Positions 13,070 to 21,208 of a stretch of DNA of 36,495 nt are shown in pieces. Origin of the DNA: Rhodothermus sp. (lineage in GTDB: Bacteria; Bacteroidota; Rhodothermia; Rhodothermales; Rhodothermaceae). The notes below the pieces were generated by a model. It was given only the letters and a program-made list of their open reading frames with translations. It was not told the origin of the DNA and did not search any database. How positions within the stretch are numbered: the first letter of the stretch is position 1; every line of letters starts with the position of its first letter. The stretch spans positions 1 to 36,495 of the forward strand of contig JALSJJ010000256.1 of NCBI GenBank assembly GCA_026989375.1, in the 5' to 3' direction. Position numbers and translations under genes: made by a program.

Positions 13070-16069
13070 TCAACCGCAGCCGCTCGAGCTACCGCAGTTC
13101 GGACACACGTAGCAGGCGCCCGAGCGCACCGTGATCGAGCCACAGTTCGAGCAGGCTGGCGCATCTTCCTGGTTCTGAAAAGCGGCTGCTGCCATAGCCG
13201 TCGTCTCCGGTGCAGCCGCTGCGCTCTTCTGCTGCGTCTGCAGGAAAGTTTCAATGGTCTGTCCCACCAGCGGCGTAACCTCGCCGGTCGGCTGCGTCTC
13301 GAAGCTCAACTCCAGTTGTCGCTCATCACGGGCCGGCCCACTCCGCTTCATCTCGGCCTCCACGCCATCCTGTGGATTTTCCGATTGCTCCTCCTGTGGC
13401 CGTCCCAGGAATTTGAGGGACAGGTAGCGGAAGATGTAGTCCATGATGGACTTGGCAATCGGAATCTGCGGGTTGTTCGTAAAGCCGGCCGGCTCGAAGC
13501 GCATGTGGCTGAACTTGTTGCACAGGTCTTCCAGCGGCACGCCATACTGGAGTGCGATCGAGATGGCCGTCGCAAACGCATCCATCAGCCCCGAGATCGT
13601 CGATCCCTGCTTGGCCATGGTGATGAAGATCTCGCCCGGCATGCCGGTGTCCGGGTAGAGGCCGATGTGCAGATAGCCCTCGTGGCCGGCCACGGAAAAC
13701 TTGTGCGTGATCGAAGGCCGCTCGTCGGGCAGCCGCTTGCGCACCGGTTTGTAGACGACCTTTTCCACAATCTTCTCGACCACCTGCGGCTCACCGGCAG
13801 CCACCCCGTCGCCTGCTGTCTCGGCCTGCCGCTCCTCCTTGCGCGTCGAAAGCGGCTGGCTCCGCTTGGAGTTCTCCCGGTAGATAGCCAGTGCTTTCAG
13901 TCCCAGCTTCCAGCCCTGGATGTAGGCGTCCATGATCTCCTCGACCGTCACATGCTCGGGCATGTTGACCGTCTTGGAGATGGCCCCACTGATGAAGGGC
14001 TGGCAGGCGGCCATCATCTTGATGTGGCCCATGTAGTGAATAAAGCGCTGCCCCTTGTAGGGCTTAAAGGCGCAGTCGAAAACCGGCAGATGTACCTCCT
14101 TCAGGTGCGGAGCCCCTTCAATCGTGTCATTTTCTTCAATGTAGGCGAGGATCTCTTTGATCTGCTCTTCGCTGTAGCCCAGGCGGCGCAGGGCAATGGG
14201 CACCGTGTTGTTGACGATCTTGAACATGCCATCGCCTTTGCCCGCCAGCAGCTTGTACTTCACCAGCGCGATGTCCGGCTCGATGCCCGTGGTATCGCAA
14301 TCCATCATAAAGCTGATGGTCCCCGTGGGCGCGAGCACCGTTGCCTGCGCGTTACGGTAGCCGTAGCGCTCGCCCAGCGCGACCATACGCGCCATGCTCT
14401 CACGGGCGGCCTCCTTCAGATCCGCCGGACAGCTTGGATGAATATCCTCGACGGCCGCCTGGTGCAGGCGCATCACTTCCAGCATGGGCTCCCGGTTTTT
14501 CTCGAAGCCCGGGAACGGCCCAATACGCTCAATGGCCGCGATCTCCGCACTCCGGGCATAGGCTTCCGCATGCATGATGGCCGTAATGGCGCCGGCTACC
14601 GCCCGCCCTTCATCGCTGTCGTACGGCAGGCCCATCGCCATCAGCATCGCGCCCAGGTTAGCAAAGCCCAGCCCGAGTGGTCGGTAGTCGTGGCTGTTTT
14701 GCGCAATCTTTTCCGAGGGATAGCCGGCATTATCGACCAGGATCTCCATGGCCGTGATGAAAATCCTCACGGCCGCCCGGAAGCGCTCGACGTCGAACGA
14801 TCCATCCTCCCGCTGAAACTTGCGCAGGTTCAGCGAGGCCAGGTTGCACGCCGAGTTGTCGAGAAACATATATTCGGAACACGGGTTACTCGAGTTGATC
14901 GGGCCGCTGCGCTTGCAGGTGTGCCACTTCTGGATCGTATCCTCGTACTGCAACCCGGGGTCGCCGCAGATCCACGTGCCTTCGGCCACCTTGTAGAGCA
15001 GCTCATAGGCATCCACTTCGTCGATCACCTCCCCGGTCGTTACGGCCCGAAGCGGGAATTTCTTCCGGGCCAGCACAGCCTCCATGAACTCGTCCGTAAC
15101 GCGCACGGACTGGTTCACATTCTGGAAAGCGACCGAGCTGTACGCCTCGCCATTGAACGAGCCGTCGTAGCCCTGCTCGATCAGTGCCCAGGCCTTCTTT
15201 TCCTCTTTGGCCTTGGCCGTCACAAACTCCATGATGTCGGGATGCCAGACCTTCAGCGTCTGCATGATGGCCGCCCGGCGCGTCTTGCCCCCGGACTTGA
15301 TCGTGGCGCCGGTGGCATCCTGCACGCGCATGAACGAGACTGGCCCTGAGGGCCGTCCACCACCGGAAAGTTTCTCCTTCGTAGAGCGCAGCTTAGACCA
15401 GTCGGCCCCCACACCCGAGCCAAACTTGAACAGGCGGGCGCTTTCGGCCATGAGCTGCCAAATATCGTCAATCGAATCCTCTACCGAGATGATGAAGCAG
15501 GCTGAAGCCTGCGGCCGCTCGTATGGATCAACAGGCACCACCTGCTGCTTTTCAAAATCCCAGCCAAAGATCGTCTTGCCCCCCGTGTCGCGCACCCCGT
15601 ACTGATGGTACAGACCCACATTGAACCAGACCGGCGAATTGAAGGCCCCGTACTGGTGCAGGCAGAGCCAGGTCAACTCGTCGTAGAAGCGTTCGGCGTC
15701 TTCCGGCGTCGCGAAATATCCCTGCGCCTTGCCCCAGTCGGCAATCGTGCGGGTCACCCGATGAATGAGCTGCTTCAGGCTGTACTCCCGTTTGCCCTCC
15801 CGGGGATCGCCGTTGCCGGCGGCCAGGTCGCCGTAAAAGTATTTGGAAGCGACCACGTTCGTGGCCAGTTGGCTCCACGTGGAGGGAAATTCCACGTCCT
15901 TCTGTTCAAAAACCGCTTCGCCTTTGCTGTTATAGATGGCGGCCGTCCGGCGCTCCCAACGGACCGTATCAAAGGGATGCACGCCTTCCTGAGAGAACAC
16001 GCGCGTAATGCGCAGACCATGACGGAGCGCCTGTGCGTCTGTCGGTGACTTGCGAGGAGACTTTGCCAT
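13070..16069 (-). CDS. nrdJ: adenosylcobalamin-dependent ribonucleoside-diphosphate reductase (class II)
   Basis: The protein is 999 aa. It converts ribonucleotides to deoxyribonucleotides using a B12-derived radical, so it works with or without oxygen. The first redox cysteine lies in SACFIISVEDS (C191), and the NPCSE block holds the radical-site residues N395, C397 and E399. DNSACNLASLNL follows. The region of about 750-880 matches the C-terminal TSCPD domain of the B12 family (GYLHIGLYPDTGMPGEIFI; KQGSTISGLMDAFATAISIALQYG). The tail ends in a cysteine-rich C-x2-C ... C-x2-C-x2-C motif, likely the swinging re-reduction or zinc module. No N-terminal ATP cone is seen. ATG 16069 gives MAKSPRKSP. 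The leader upstream has inverted repeats but no cobalamin riboswitch that I can identify. Confidence 0.95.
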   Translation of the reverse strand: MAKSPRKSPTDAQALRHGLRITRVFSQEGVHPFDTVRWERRTAAIYNSKGEAVFEQKDVEFPSTWSQLATNVVASKYFYGDLAAGNGDPREGKREYSLKQLIHRVTRTIADWGKAQGYFATPEDAERFYDELTWLCLHQYGAFNSPVWFNVGLYHQYGVRDTGGKTIFGWDFEKQQVVPVDPYERPQASACFIISVEDSIDDIWQLMAESARLFKFGSGVGADWSKLRSTKEKLSGGGRPSGPVSFMRVQDATGATIKSGGKTRRAAIMQTLKVWHPDIMEFVTAKAKEEKKAWALIEQGYDGSFNGEAYSSVAFQNVNQSVRVTDEFMEAVLARKKFPLRAVTTGEVIDEVDAYELLYKVAEGTWICGDPGLQYEDTIQKWHTCKRSGPINSSNPCSEYMFLDNSACNLASLNLRKFQREDGSFDVERFRAAVRIFITAMEILVDNAGYPSEKIAQNSHDYRPLGLGFANLGAMLMAMGLPYDSDEGRAVAGAITAIMHAEAYARSAEIAAIERIGPFPGFEKNREPMLEVMRLHQAAVEDIHPSCPADLKEAARESMARMVALGERYGYRNAQATVLAPTGTISFMMDCDTTGIEPDIALVKYKLLAGKGDGMFKIVNNTVPIALRRLGYSEEQIKEILAYIEENDTIEGAPHLKEVHLPVFDCAFKPYKGQRFIHYMGHIKMMAACQPFISGAISKTVNMPEHVTVEEIMDAYIQGWKLGLKALAIYRENSKRSQPLSTRKEERQAETAGDGVAAGEPQVVEKIVEKVVYKPVRKRLPDERPSITHKFSVAGHEGYLHIGLYPDTGMPGEIFITMAKQGSTISGLMDAFATAISIALQYGVPLEDLCNKFSHMRFEPAGFTNNPQIPIAKSIMDYIFRYLSLKFLGRPQEEQSENPQDGVEAEMKRSGPARDERQLELSFETQPTGEVTPLVGQTIETFLQTQQKSAAAAPETTAMAAAAFQNQEDAPACSNCGSITVRSGACYVCPNCGSSSGCG

Positions 16070-16144
16070 AGCGGTCTCTACGGTGGATACATCATGCGCT
16101 TGAGGGATAACACCGCACCCTTAGGGCAATAACAGCATATACCC

Positions 16145-16184
16145 TGCCACTCACTGGCACAGATGCGGGTTCTTTAATAAAGAA
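16145..16184. promoter_or_regulatory. two small palindromes in the RNR leader
   Basis: TGCCA-CTCAC-TGGCA (16145-16159) and TTCTTTA-A-TAAAGAA (16170-16184) lie 76-115 nt upstream of the RNR start. The second has perfect 7-bp arms and the look of an operator for a dimeric regulator. It does not match the NrdR box as I know it. Confidence 0.3.
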
Positions 16185-16272
16185 TGCCAAGACCCGTTTT
16201 GCAAGGACGAGTTAATCACAACTTTTCCACATCCATCCCGGTAGCAGAGGACATAACAGCCATCAAACCATC

Positions 16273-16366
16273 TAATTGCCGTTATTCGTCAAGACCATTC
16301 AAGACTGTGACAAAATAAAAGGAAAGGCCCGTTAAAAGGAAAAGCTATGGTGCATAACGGCAATTA
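16273..16366. repeat. 13-bp perfect inverted repeat between RNR and the acidic-protein gene
   Basis: TAATTGCCGTTAT (16273-16285) and ATAACGGCAATTA (16354-16366) are exact reverse complements separated by 68 nt. The spacer is AT-rich with CAAGAC repeated (GTCAAGACCATTCAAGAC). The pair could be two half-sites of a looping regulator, the ends of a small element, or a long hairpin in the RNR transcript. Confidence 0.55.
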
Positions 16367-16370
16367 AACG

Positions 16371-16399
16371 AAAAACCCTGACACCTCACATGCGTGTCA
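16371..16399 (-). terminator. probable terminator of the acidic-protein gene
   Basis: On the - strand TGACAC (16399-16394) pairs with GTGTCA (16384-16379) and is followed by GGG and five T residues (16375-16371). A second hairpin, CTGCTGT-ACACG-ACAGCAG (16406-16424), sits between it and the stop codon at 16430. Confidence 0.55.
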
Positions 16400-16429
16400 A
16401 GGACGCTGCTGTACACGACAGCAGGGCAC

Positions 16430-16681
16430 TCAGAACGCTTCCTCCTCGTCAAAATCGTCTTCAAAGTCAAAATCTTCCTCGTCGAAGTCCTCAAAGTCAT
16501 CAAACTCCTCCTCGTCAAAGTCCTCCTCGAAGTCGTCAAAGTCCTCTTCAAAATCCTCCTCCTCAAAGTCCTCAAAGTCTTCCTCCTCGAAATCTTCTTC
16601 TTCAAACTCATCAAAGTCCTCTTCGTAAGCCCAGAGGGACTGCAGTGGCAGCCGATCCGGCGCAAATGTAGCGCTACGCAT
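16430..16681 (-). CDS. hyperacidic Glu/Asp/Phe-repeat protein
   Basis: From ATG 16681 the protein has 83 aa; an upstream in-frame ATG at 16792 would add 37 ordinary-looking residues. After a short lead (MRSATFAPDRLPLQSLWAY) the remaining 64 residues are only Glu, Asp and Phe apart from one Ala. Phe recurs every 2-5 positions in units such as EEEDF and EDF. The tail should be intrinsically disordered and extremely negative, with Phe as regular stickers. No family or function is known to me. Possible roles are a nucleic-acid mimic, a metal or polyamine binder, or a phase-separating linker. Synonymous codons vary between repeats (TTT and TTC, GAG and GAA), so protein sequence is being kept, which argues for a real gene. 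Two hairpins follow the stop. Confidence 0.6.
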   Translation of the reverse strand: MRSATFAPDRLPLQSLWAYEEDFDEFEEEDFEEEDFEDFEEEDFEEDFDDFEEDFDEEEFDDFEDFDEEDFDFEDDFDEEEAF

Positions 16682-16885
16682 GGTCGGAAAAGACGATCGT
16701 TTTGATGGAGCGTGCTTCGGCCGAAACACCCGGCCACTTTCCAAAAATACGCAACACCTGCATGAAAGCAAGCCCTCGTGATGATCCGACATTATGAAAA
16801 TTTGTACCGTTGCTTTCCTTGAACCGAATCGGTCTGAGCGAGTACATGCTTATTTGCAGCAGCCTATGAACAAACAGAATGGACG

Positions 16886-17293
16886 ATGTACGACACGGAC
16901 CGTAGTGCGTATCCGCACCCTGACGAATTCAAAGTGAAACGGCCGGAATACACGCAGTTGGAAGATGGATACTATCGGGCCACCATAGAGATCGCGCCCT
17001 TTAAGGTCGTAGGAGAAAGTCGGACCAAGGCGGGTGCCCGGCGTGTTGCCCTTTACCGGGCCGCCCTGACTTATCGTTCCTACCACCCATCCTACCGGGT
17101 GGAGAATCCCTACCCGGACGAGTTTGTCGATCAGGAAGGTACGCGCTGGCGTCGGCTTCCTCCCTCGCAGCGCGAACTCGGCGACTATGCCTTTGTCGGA
17201 CCCGACGGCGACGAAGATTACGCTACCATTGAACAGATGCTGATGTGGGATATCCGACCCGCCACGACTCCAGAAGCAGAAGAAACTTCCTGA
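16886..17293 (+). CDS. conserved-looking hypothetical protein with a dsRBD-like helix motif
   Basis: The protein is 135 aa, with no signal peptide or membrane segment. It is rich in Tyr, Asp and Arg. YRATIEIAPFKVVGESRTKAGARRVALYRAAL looks like the last strand and helix of a double-stranded RNA-binding fold (strand, Gly, basic Thr-Lys, then an Ala-rich helix). This is a resemblance only, and the N-terminal helix of such a domain is not obvious. PDEF occurs twice (about 12-15 and 78-81), hinting at an internal duplication. It is divergent from the acidic-protein gene, ends in a clear terminator at 17308, and so is a single-gene unit. Confidence 0.6.
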   Translation: MYDTDRSAYPHPDEFKVKRPEYTQLEDGYYRATIEIAPFKVVGESRTKAGARRVALYRAALTYRSYHPSYRVENPYPDEFVDQEGTRWRRLPPSQRELGDYAFVGPDGDEDYATIEQMLMWDIRPATTPEAEETS

Positions 17294-17307
17294 TCGTTGA
17301 CATTTGC

Positions 17308-17336
17308 GGGCGCTCCTTGGTGAGCGCCCCTTTTTT
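17308..17336 (+). terminator. Rho-independent terminator
   Basis: GGGCGCTC (17308-17315) pairs perfectly with GAGCGCCC (17322-17329) around a 6-nt loop and is followed by C and six T residues (17331-17336). It ends the 135-aa gene and argues against longer upstream starts for the aldolase-like gene. Confidence 0.9.
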
Positions 17337-17424
17337 ATTGCAGCGTGGCCAGCATACGTACAATCACGTAATTACTTTTTTGCTTAACTTCTATCATTCT
17401 CTATGGATACCTTCGAAAACTGCG

Positions 17425-18690
17425 ATGAGGCAGACGCAGGCGCTGCTTCCTCCTCCTTTTGATCGGCTGGCCGCCTACCCCCGGGGAATTGTCGGCTGGA
17501 TTACTGAGCTGTTGCGAGGACCGCTGGCCTATCAGCACACCTTGCTGGCTGTCTGTCCCAACTCAGAAGCCGTAACACGCGCCGCGCTGGAAGCTGCGCA
17601 AGAGGCCAATGCACCTTTGCTTTTTGCGGCCACCTTGAACCAGGTGGATCTTGACGGCGGCTATACAGGCTGGACCCCTGCCGCACTGGCTCATTTCGTG
17701 GCGGCGGAGCAGGCCCGCCAGCATCTGCGTATCCCGATCGTGCTTGGTCTGGATCACGGCGGTCCCTGGAAAAAGGATGTGCATGCCCGGCGTCGTCTGC
17801 CTTTTGAGGAAACCTTTCAGGCTACACTTCGAGCGATAGAAGCCTGTCTGGATGCAGGTTATGGCCTGCTTCATCTGGACCCAACTGTGGATCTGGAGCT
17901 GCCGCCTGGGACGCCGGTCCCCATCCCCCGCATTGTCGAACGCACGGTAGCGCTTTTACGACATGCCGAGACGTACCGGCAACGACACAACCTGCCCCCG
18001 GTCGCCTACGAGGTCGGTACTGAAGAAGTGGGCGGCGGCTTACAGGCCGAAGCCCGCATGGCCGAATTTCTGGATCGTCTCTGGGACGCGCTTGATCGTG
18101 AAGGATTGCCTCACCCGGTATTTGTGGTGGGCGACATTGGCACCCGGCTCGACACGCGCACTTTTGACGTGGAACGCGCGCGACGCCTGGACGCGCTGGT
18201 GCGCCGCTATGGGGCCCTGATCAAGGGTCACTATACGGATGGGGTAGAACGCCTGGATCTCTATCCCCGGGTCGGTATTGGCGGAGCGAATGTGGGCCCC
18301 GGGCTGGCTGCTGTCGAGCTTGAGGCCCTGGAAGCACTGGTGGCCGAAGCACGCCGTCGCAAACTCCCGGTCACGTTTGACCAGGCCCTCCGCCAGGCGG
18401 TAATCGAAAGTGGACGCTGGAAAAAATGGCTCCGCCCCGAAGAGCAAGGACGCCCGTTTGAAGCACTGGCTCCTGAACGGCAGCGCTGGCTGGTGGCTAC
18501 AGGCAGCCGTTATGTATGGACGCATCCGTCCGTTCTACAGGCGCGGCGTGAACTATACCAGAGGCTTGCGCCCTGGTGCGACGCTGACGCTTTTGTGCGC
18601 GCGCGCCTCAAAGCGCGCCTGCTGGACTACTTTCGCGCCTTCAACCTGATCGACTTCAACGAACGCCTGCAGGCCTTTCTGCCTCACTGA
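17425..18690 (+). CDS. class II D-tagatose-bisphosphate aldolase non-catalytic subunit (GatZ/KbaZ-like)
   Basis: The protein is 421 aa from ATG 17425, close to the usual GatZ/KbaZ length. Family hallmarks are CPNSEAVTRAALEAAQEAN near the start, FAATLNQVDLDGGYTGW, VLGLDHGGPW, LHLDP, YEVGTEEVGGG, and GIGGANVGPGLAAVELEAL. In enterobacteria this subunit stabilises the catalytic GatY/KbaY aldolase that splits tagatose-1,6-bisphosphate. No catalytic partner is in the window, so its substrate here is open; stand-alone members may have their own sugar-phosphate role. A longer frame back to 17245 exists but runs through the terminator at 17308-17336, so I reject it. The gene converges on the nucleotidyltransferase gene with a 2-nt gap. 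Confidence 0.82.
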   Translation: MRQTQALLPPPFDRLAAYPRGIVGWITELLRGPLAYQHTLLAVCPNSEAVTRAALEAAQEANAPLLFAATLNQVDLDGGYTGWTPAALAHFVAAEQARQHLRIPIVLGLDHGGPWKKDVHARRRLPFEETFQATLRAIEACLDAGYGLLHLDPTVDLELPPGTPVPIPRIVERTVALLRHAETYRQRHNLPPVAYEVGTEEVGGGLQAEARMAEFLDRLWDALDREGLPHPVFVVGDIGTRLDTRTFDVERARRLDALVRRYGALIKGHYTDGVERLDLYPRVGIGGANVGPGLAAVELEALEALVAEARRRKLPVTFDQALRQAVIESGRWKKWLRPEEQGRPFEALAPERQRWLVATGSRYVWTHPSVLQARRELYQRLAPWCDADAFVRARLKARLLDYFRAFNLIDFNERLQAFLPH

Positions 18691-18692
18691 GG

Positions 18693-20345
18693 CTATGTCG
18701 GCTCGTCGGCCGGTGCCAGCGCTTCGTCTTTGACCCGGTGCAGGTAGGCCAGGGCTTCCTCTCGATCAGCCGGAAGCTCTCCTTTAAAAATGACCTCCTT
18801 AATGGCTCCCAGTGCTCGTCGCTCTGGCCCCCGAAGCGAGGCGGCCATCTCGTCAAACAGCGCGGCCCGCCGCAAGGCCTCGTCTTTGATCTGCATCATG
18901 TACTGAAAAGCCGCATCGTGCTCGTTGGGGATCCGCCCTTCCAGAATCGCTTCTTTGATGGCTTCCTTGATGATGCCCACTGCCACCCCTTCCCGGATGC
19001 CCAGCGTCCGCATGATCTCTTCGCCATCGACAGGCGGCTGGAAGTTACGGATGCGGTCTTTCTCCTCCACCTCCGCCATGCGGGCCTCCAGGCGGTCGAA
19101 GGCCTCCAGGTAGCGACGCACGCGCCGGGGATTTTTGGACGTAACGTCGGCCCGCACCAGCAGCATCAGATCCTCCAGCTCGTTACCGGCTTCAAAGAGC
19201 AACCGCCGAATGGCCGAATCGGTTACCTGTTCATCAACCAGGGCAACAGGGCGGTGATGCAGCCGAACCAGCTTTTGCACGTAGGCCATGCGCTCATCCA
19301 TAGGCAGTTTGAGCCGACGGAAAATACGGGGGACCATACGCGCCCCCAGTTCCTCGTGCCCATGAAAGGTCCAGCCCGTTCCCGGCACAAAGCGTTTGGT
19401 AGCCGGTTTGGCAATGTCGTGCAGCAGGGCAGCCCATCGGAGCCAGACGGCGTCGTTCTCGCAGGGGCGATCGGCCGTCATGCGGGCCACGTTGTCCACC
19501 ACCTGGAGCGTGTGGTAGAAGTTGTCTTTGTGGCGGTGTCCCTCAATGGTCTCGACGCCTTTGAGCGCCACCAGCTCGGGAAAAATGTGCGTCAGAATGC
19601 CGGTAGATTCCAGGATTTTGAAGCCAATGGACGGCTGCGGCGCGCACAGGATCTTCTGGAGCTCGTCGGTAATGCGTTCCTGACTGAGAATTTCGACGCG
19701 ATGGGCCTTTTCACGCATGGCCGCGAACGTGTCGGACTCGACGCGAAAGTTTAGTTGCGCGGCAAACCGGGCGGCCCGAATCATGCGCAGGGGATCATCT
19801 TCAAAGGTTTGACGCGGGTCGAGTGGCGTGCGCAGCAGTCGGTGCCAGAGGTCGCGCCGCCCCTGAAAAGGGTCGATCAGGGTGCCCCAGCGCATGGGCC
19901 ACAGGTCGAGCGCCATGGCGTTGATCGTAAAGTCGCGGCGGCGCAGGTCATCATCAAGCGTTCCATCTTCAACGATGGGCTTACGAGAGTTTTTGCGATA
20001 GCTTTCCCGACGGGCCGCCACAAACTCCAGGACAAAGACGCCCGTGCGATCCGGCGCGGGCACGCGGATGGCGGCCGTGCCAAAGTTTTCATAGACGTGC
20101 ACGGTGCGTCCACCCAGGGCACGGGCCACCAGTCTGGCCAGCCGGATGCCCGTCCCTGCTCCCACGGTTACAAAGTCGATGTCCGTCGTTGGTCGATCCA
20201 GAAACAGATCGCGTACAACACCGCCAACGGCATAGACCGGAATGTGGTGCTGCTGTCCCAGCTCGCCGATGCGTCGCAGCAGCGGCGCGAACGGACGGGC
20301 TTCCAGCCGTGCCTGTATGCGTAGAGGTAAAGGCCGGATCGTCAC
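18693..20345 (-). CDS. CCA tRNA nucleotidyltransferase / poly(A) polymerase family protein with HD domain
   Basis: The protein is 550 aa with GTG start at 20345. The polymerase-beta-type head has VYAVGGVVRDLFL and the metal-binding D55-I-D57. RRRDFTINAMAL and DPLRMIRAARFAAQL are the class II CCA-enzyme motifs. An HD phosphohydrolase domain follows (HRHKDNFYHTLQVVDNV; L-L-H309-D310-IAKP). The last ~110 residues are a helical extension with two similar pieces (AIKEAIL.GRIPNEHDAAFQYMMQIKDEAL and AIKEVIF.GELPADREEALAYLHRVKDEAL), which look like an internal duplication beyond the standard enzyme. It adds or repairs the tRNA CCA end, or polyadenylates RNA; the sequence alone does not decide. It is 32 nt downstream of the oxidoreductase gene. 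Confidence 0.88.
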   Translation of the reverse strand: MTIRPLPLRIQARLEARPFAPLLRRIGELGQQHHIPVYAVGGVVRDLFLDRPTTDIDFVTVGAGTGIRLARLVARALGGRTVHVYENFGTAAIRVPAPDRTGVFVLEFVAARRESYRKNSRKPIVEDGTLDDDLRRRDFTINAMALDLWPMRWGTLIDPFQGRRDLWHRLLRTPLDPRQTFEDDPLRMIRAARFAAQLNFRVESDTFAAMREKAHRVEILSQERITDELQKILCAPQPSIGFKILESTGILTHIFPELVALKGVETIEGHRHKDNFYHTLQVVDNVARMTADRPCENDAVWLRWAALLHDIAKPATKRFVPGTGWTFHGHEELGARMVPRIFRRLKLPMDERMAYVQKLVRLHHRPVALVDEQVTDSAIRRLLFEAGNELEDLMLLVRADVTSKNPRRVRRYLEAFDRLEARMAEVEEKDRIRNFQPPVDGEEIMRTLGIREGVAVGIIKEAIKEAILEGRIPNEHDAAFQYMMQIKDEALRRAALFDEMAASLRGPERRALGAIKEVIFKGELPADREEALAYLHRVKDEALAPADEPT

Positions 20346-20377
20346 CGCGATTACTGGCTGGTTCCGAGGGACAATAC

Positions 20378-21208
20378 TTAACGCAGGCGACTCATTAAAC
20401 GTTCGACGATATGAAGTACCTGAATCGTCTCCAACAGCGACACGGGCGCCGGCTGGCGAGCGGCCAGCGCCTTCAGAAAAGCAGCCACCTCGGCTTGCTG
20501 CAGTCGGTTATTGGCGGCCTCTAAGCGGACCTGACGATGCCAGCCAGTACGGGCCAGATATAGCTCCGGGGTTGTACCCTCACCGTCCCGCCACATCAGC
20601 ACCTGCGCATAAGTACCGCTGTAAAAACGAAGGCCAAAGGCGACAGCTTCAAGCCAGGTAGGCCCTCCTCGGACGGCTTCGCCCTCGATACGAAGCACAC
20701 TGCTGGAATGAGCCAGGGCGCAACACAGATCAATCGCCTCGGCCAGTCGAGCATGCCAGGGCACCACACCCTGACCACCTACCTGCTGTCGATAGACCAG
20801 TAAAACGGGCGGTATTTTTTGCTGGAGACTTTGAAGAACCGGGTGAAAACGAAGCGGCCGGCTGACACCTACCTCCACACGGGCTTCTTCGGCCAGGCGG
20901 TTCAGCCGTTCCAGATCCCGCAGTGCCGGTGCCGGCGGCCAGGCTACAAAGCAGTGTACGCCCTGGCGCAACGCAATTTCTGTCACGCGAAAGCGCTCGG
21001 CCGGTGGCGTCGCAATGAACACCACATCCAGCGTCTGCATCCAGGCTGCCAGCTGCGCGTCCGGCACCTCCAGTGTATTTTTCGCGAATCGAAGAAAGGA
21101 ACGGTCCGGGAGCAGCGCGCGCAAGGTGGTCGCCAGGTTACGCGCTTCTCGACCTCCACCGATCAGGCCAATCTGAAAGGGCTGTTCAGTAGCCTGCGGC
21201 GTGTCCAT
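20378..21208 (-). CDS. Gfo/Idh/MocA-family oxidoreductase
   Basis: The protein is 276 aa from ATG 21208 (MDTPQATEQ). The Rossmann N-terminus has IGLIGGGREARNLATTLRALL, then VVFIATPPAERFRVTEIALRQGVHCFVAWPPA, the strand-helix pattern of the family with the usual E-K-P replaced by A-W-P-P. The catalytic EKP lysine therefore seems absent, so it may be a regulatory or non-oxidoreductase member. It is also short (typical members have 330 or more). The start overlaps the end of the gamma-glutamyltransferase gene by 23 nt, so the two are coupled. A longer frame back to 21427 overlaps that gene without family similarity and is rejected. Confidence 0.7.
   Translation of the reverse strand: MDTPQATEQPFQIGLIGGGREARNLATTLRALLPDRSFLRFAKNTLEVPDAQLAAWMQTLDVVFIATPPAERFRVTEIALRQGVHCFVAWPPAPALRDLERLNRLAEEARVEVGVSRPLRFHPVLQSLQQKIPPVLLVYRQQVGGQGVVPWHARLAEAIDLCCALAHSSSVLRIEGEAVRGGPTWLEAVAFGLRFYSGTYAQVLMWRDGEGTTPELYLARTGWHRQVRLEAANNRLQQAEVAAFLKALAARQPAPVSLLETIQVLHIVERLMSRLR

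Noticed and set aside
13316-15349. 677-codon open frame on the + strand opposite RNR
   Set aside because: It is a shadow of the RNR gene; high GC in third positions leaves the complement open, and it has no recognisable motifs.
16070-16429. Cobalamin riboswitch upstream of the B12-dependent RNR
   Set aside because: I looked for the B12 box and its conserved core on the - strand and found no convincing match.
16394-16705. Hydrophobic 103-codon frame on the + strand
   Set aside because: It is the complement of the Glu/Asp/Phe repeats (Lys/Val/Leu-rich), a compositional mirror with no supporting start or motif.
17245-17424. Upstream extension of the GatZ-like gene
   Set aside because: The frame crosses a strong terminator (17308-17336) and has no family similarity before 17425.
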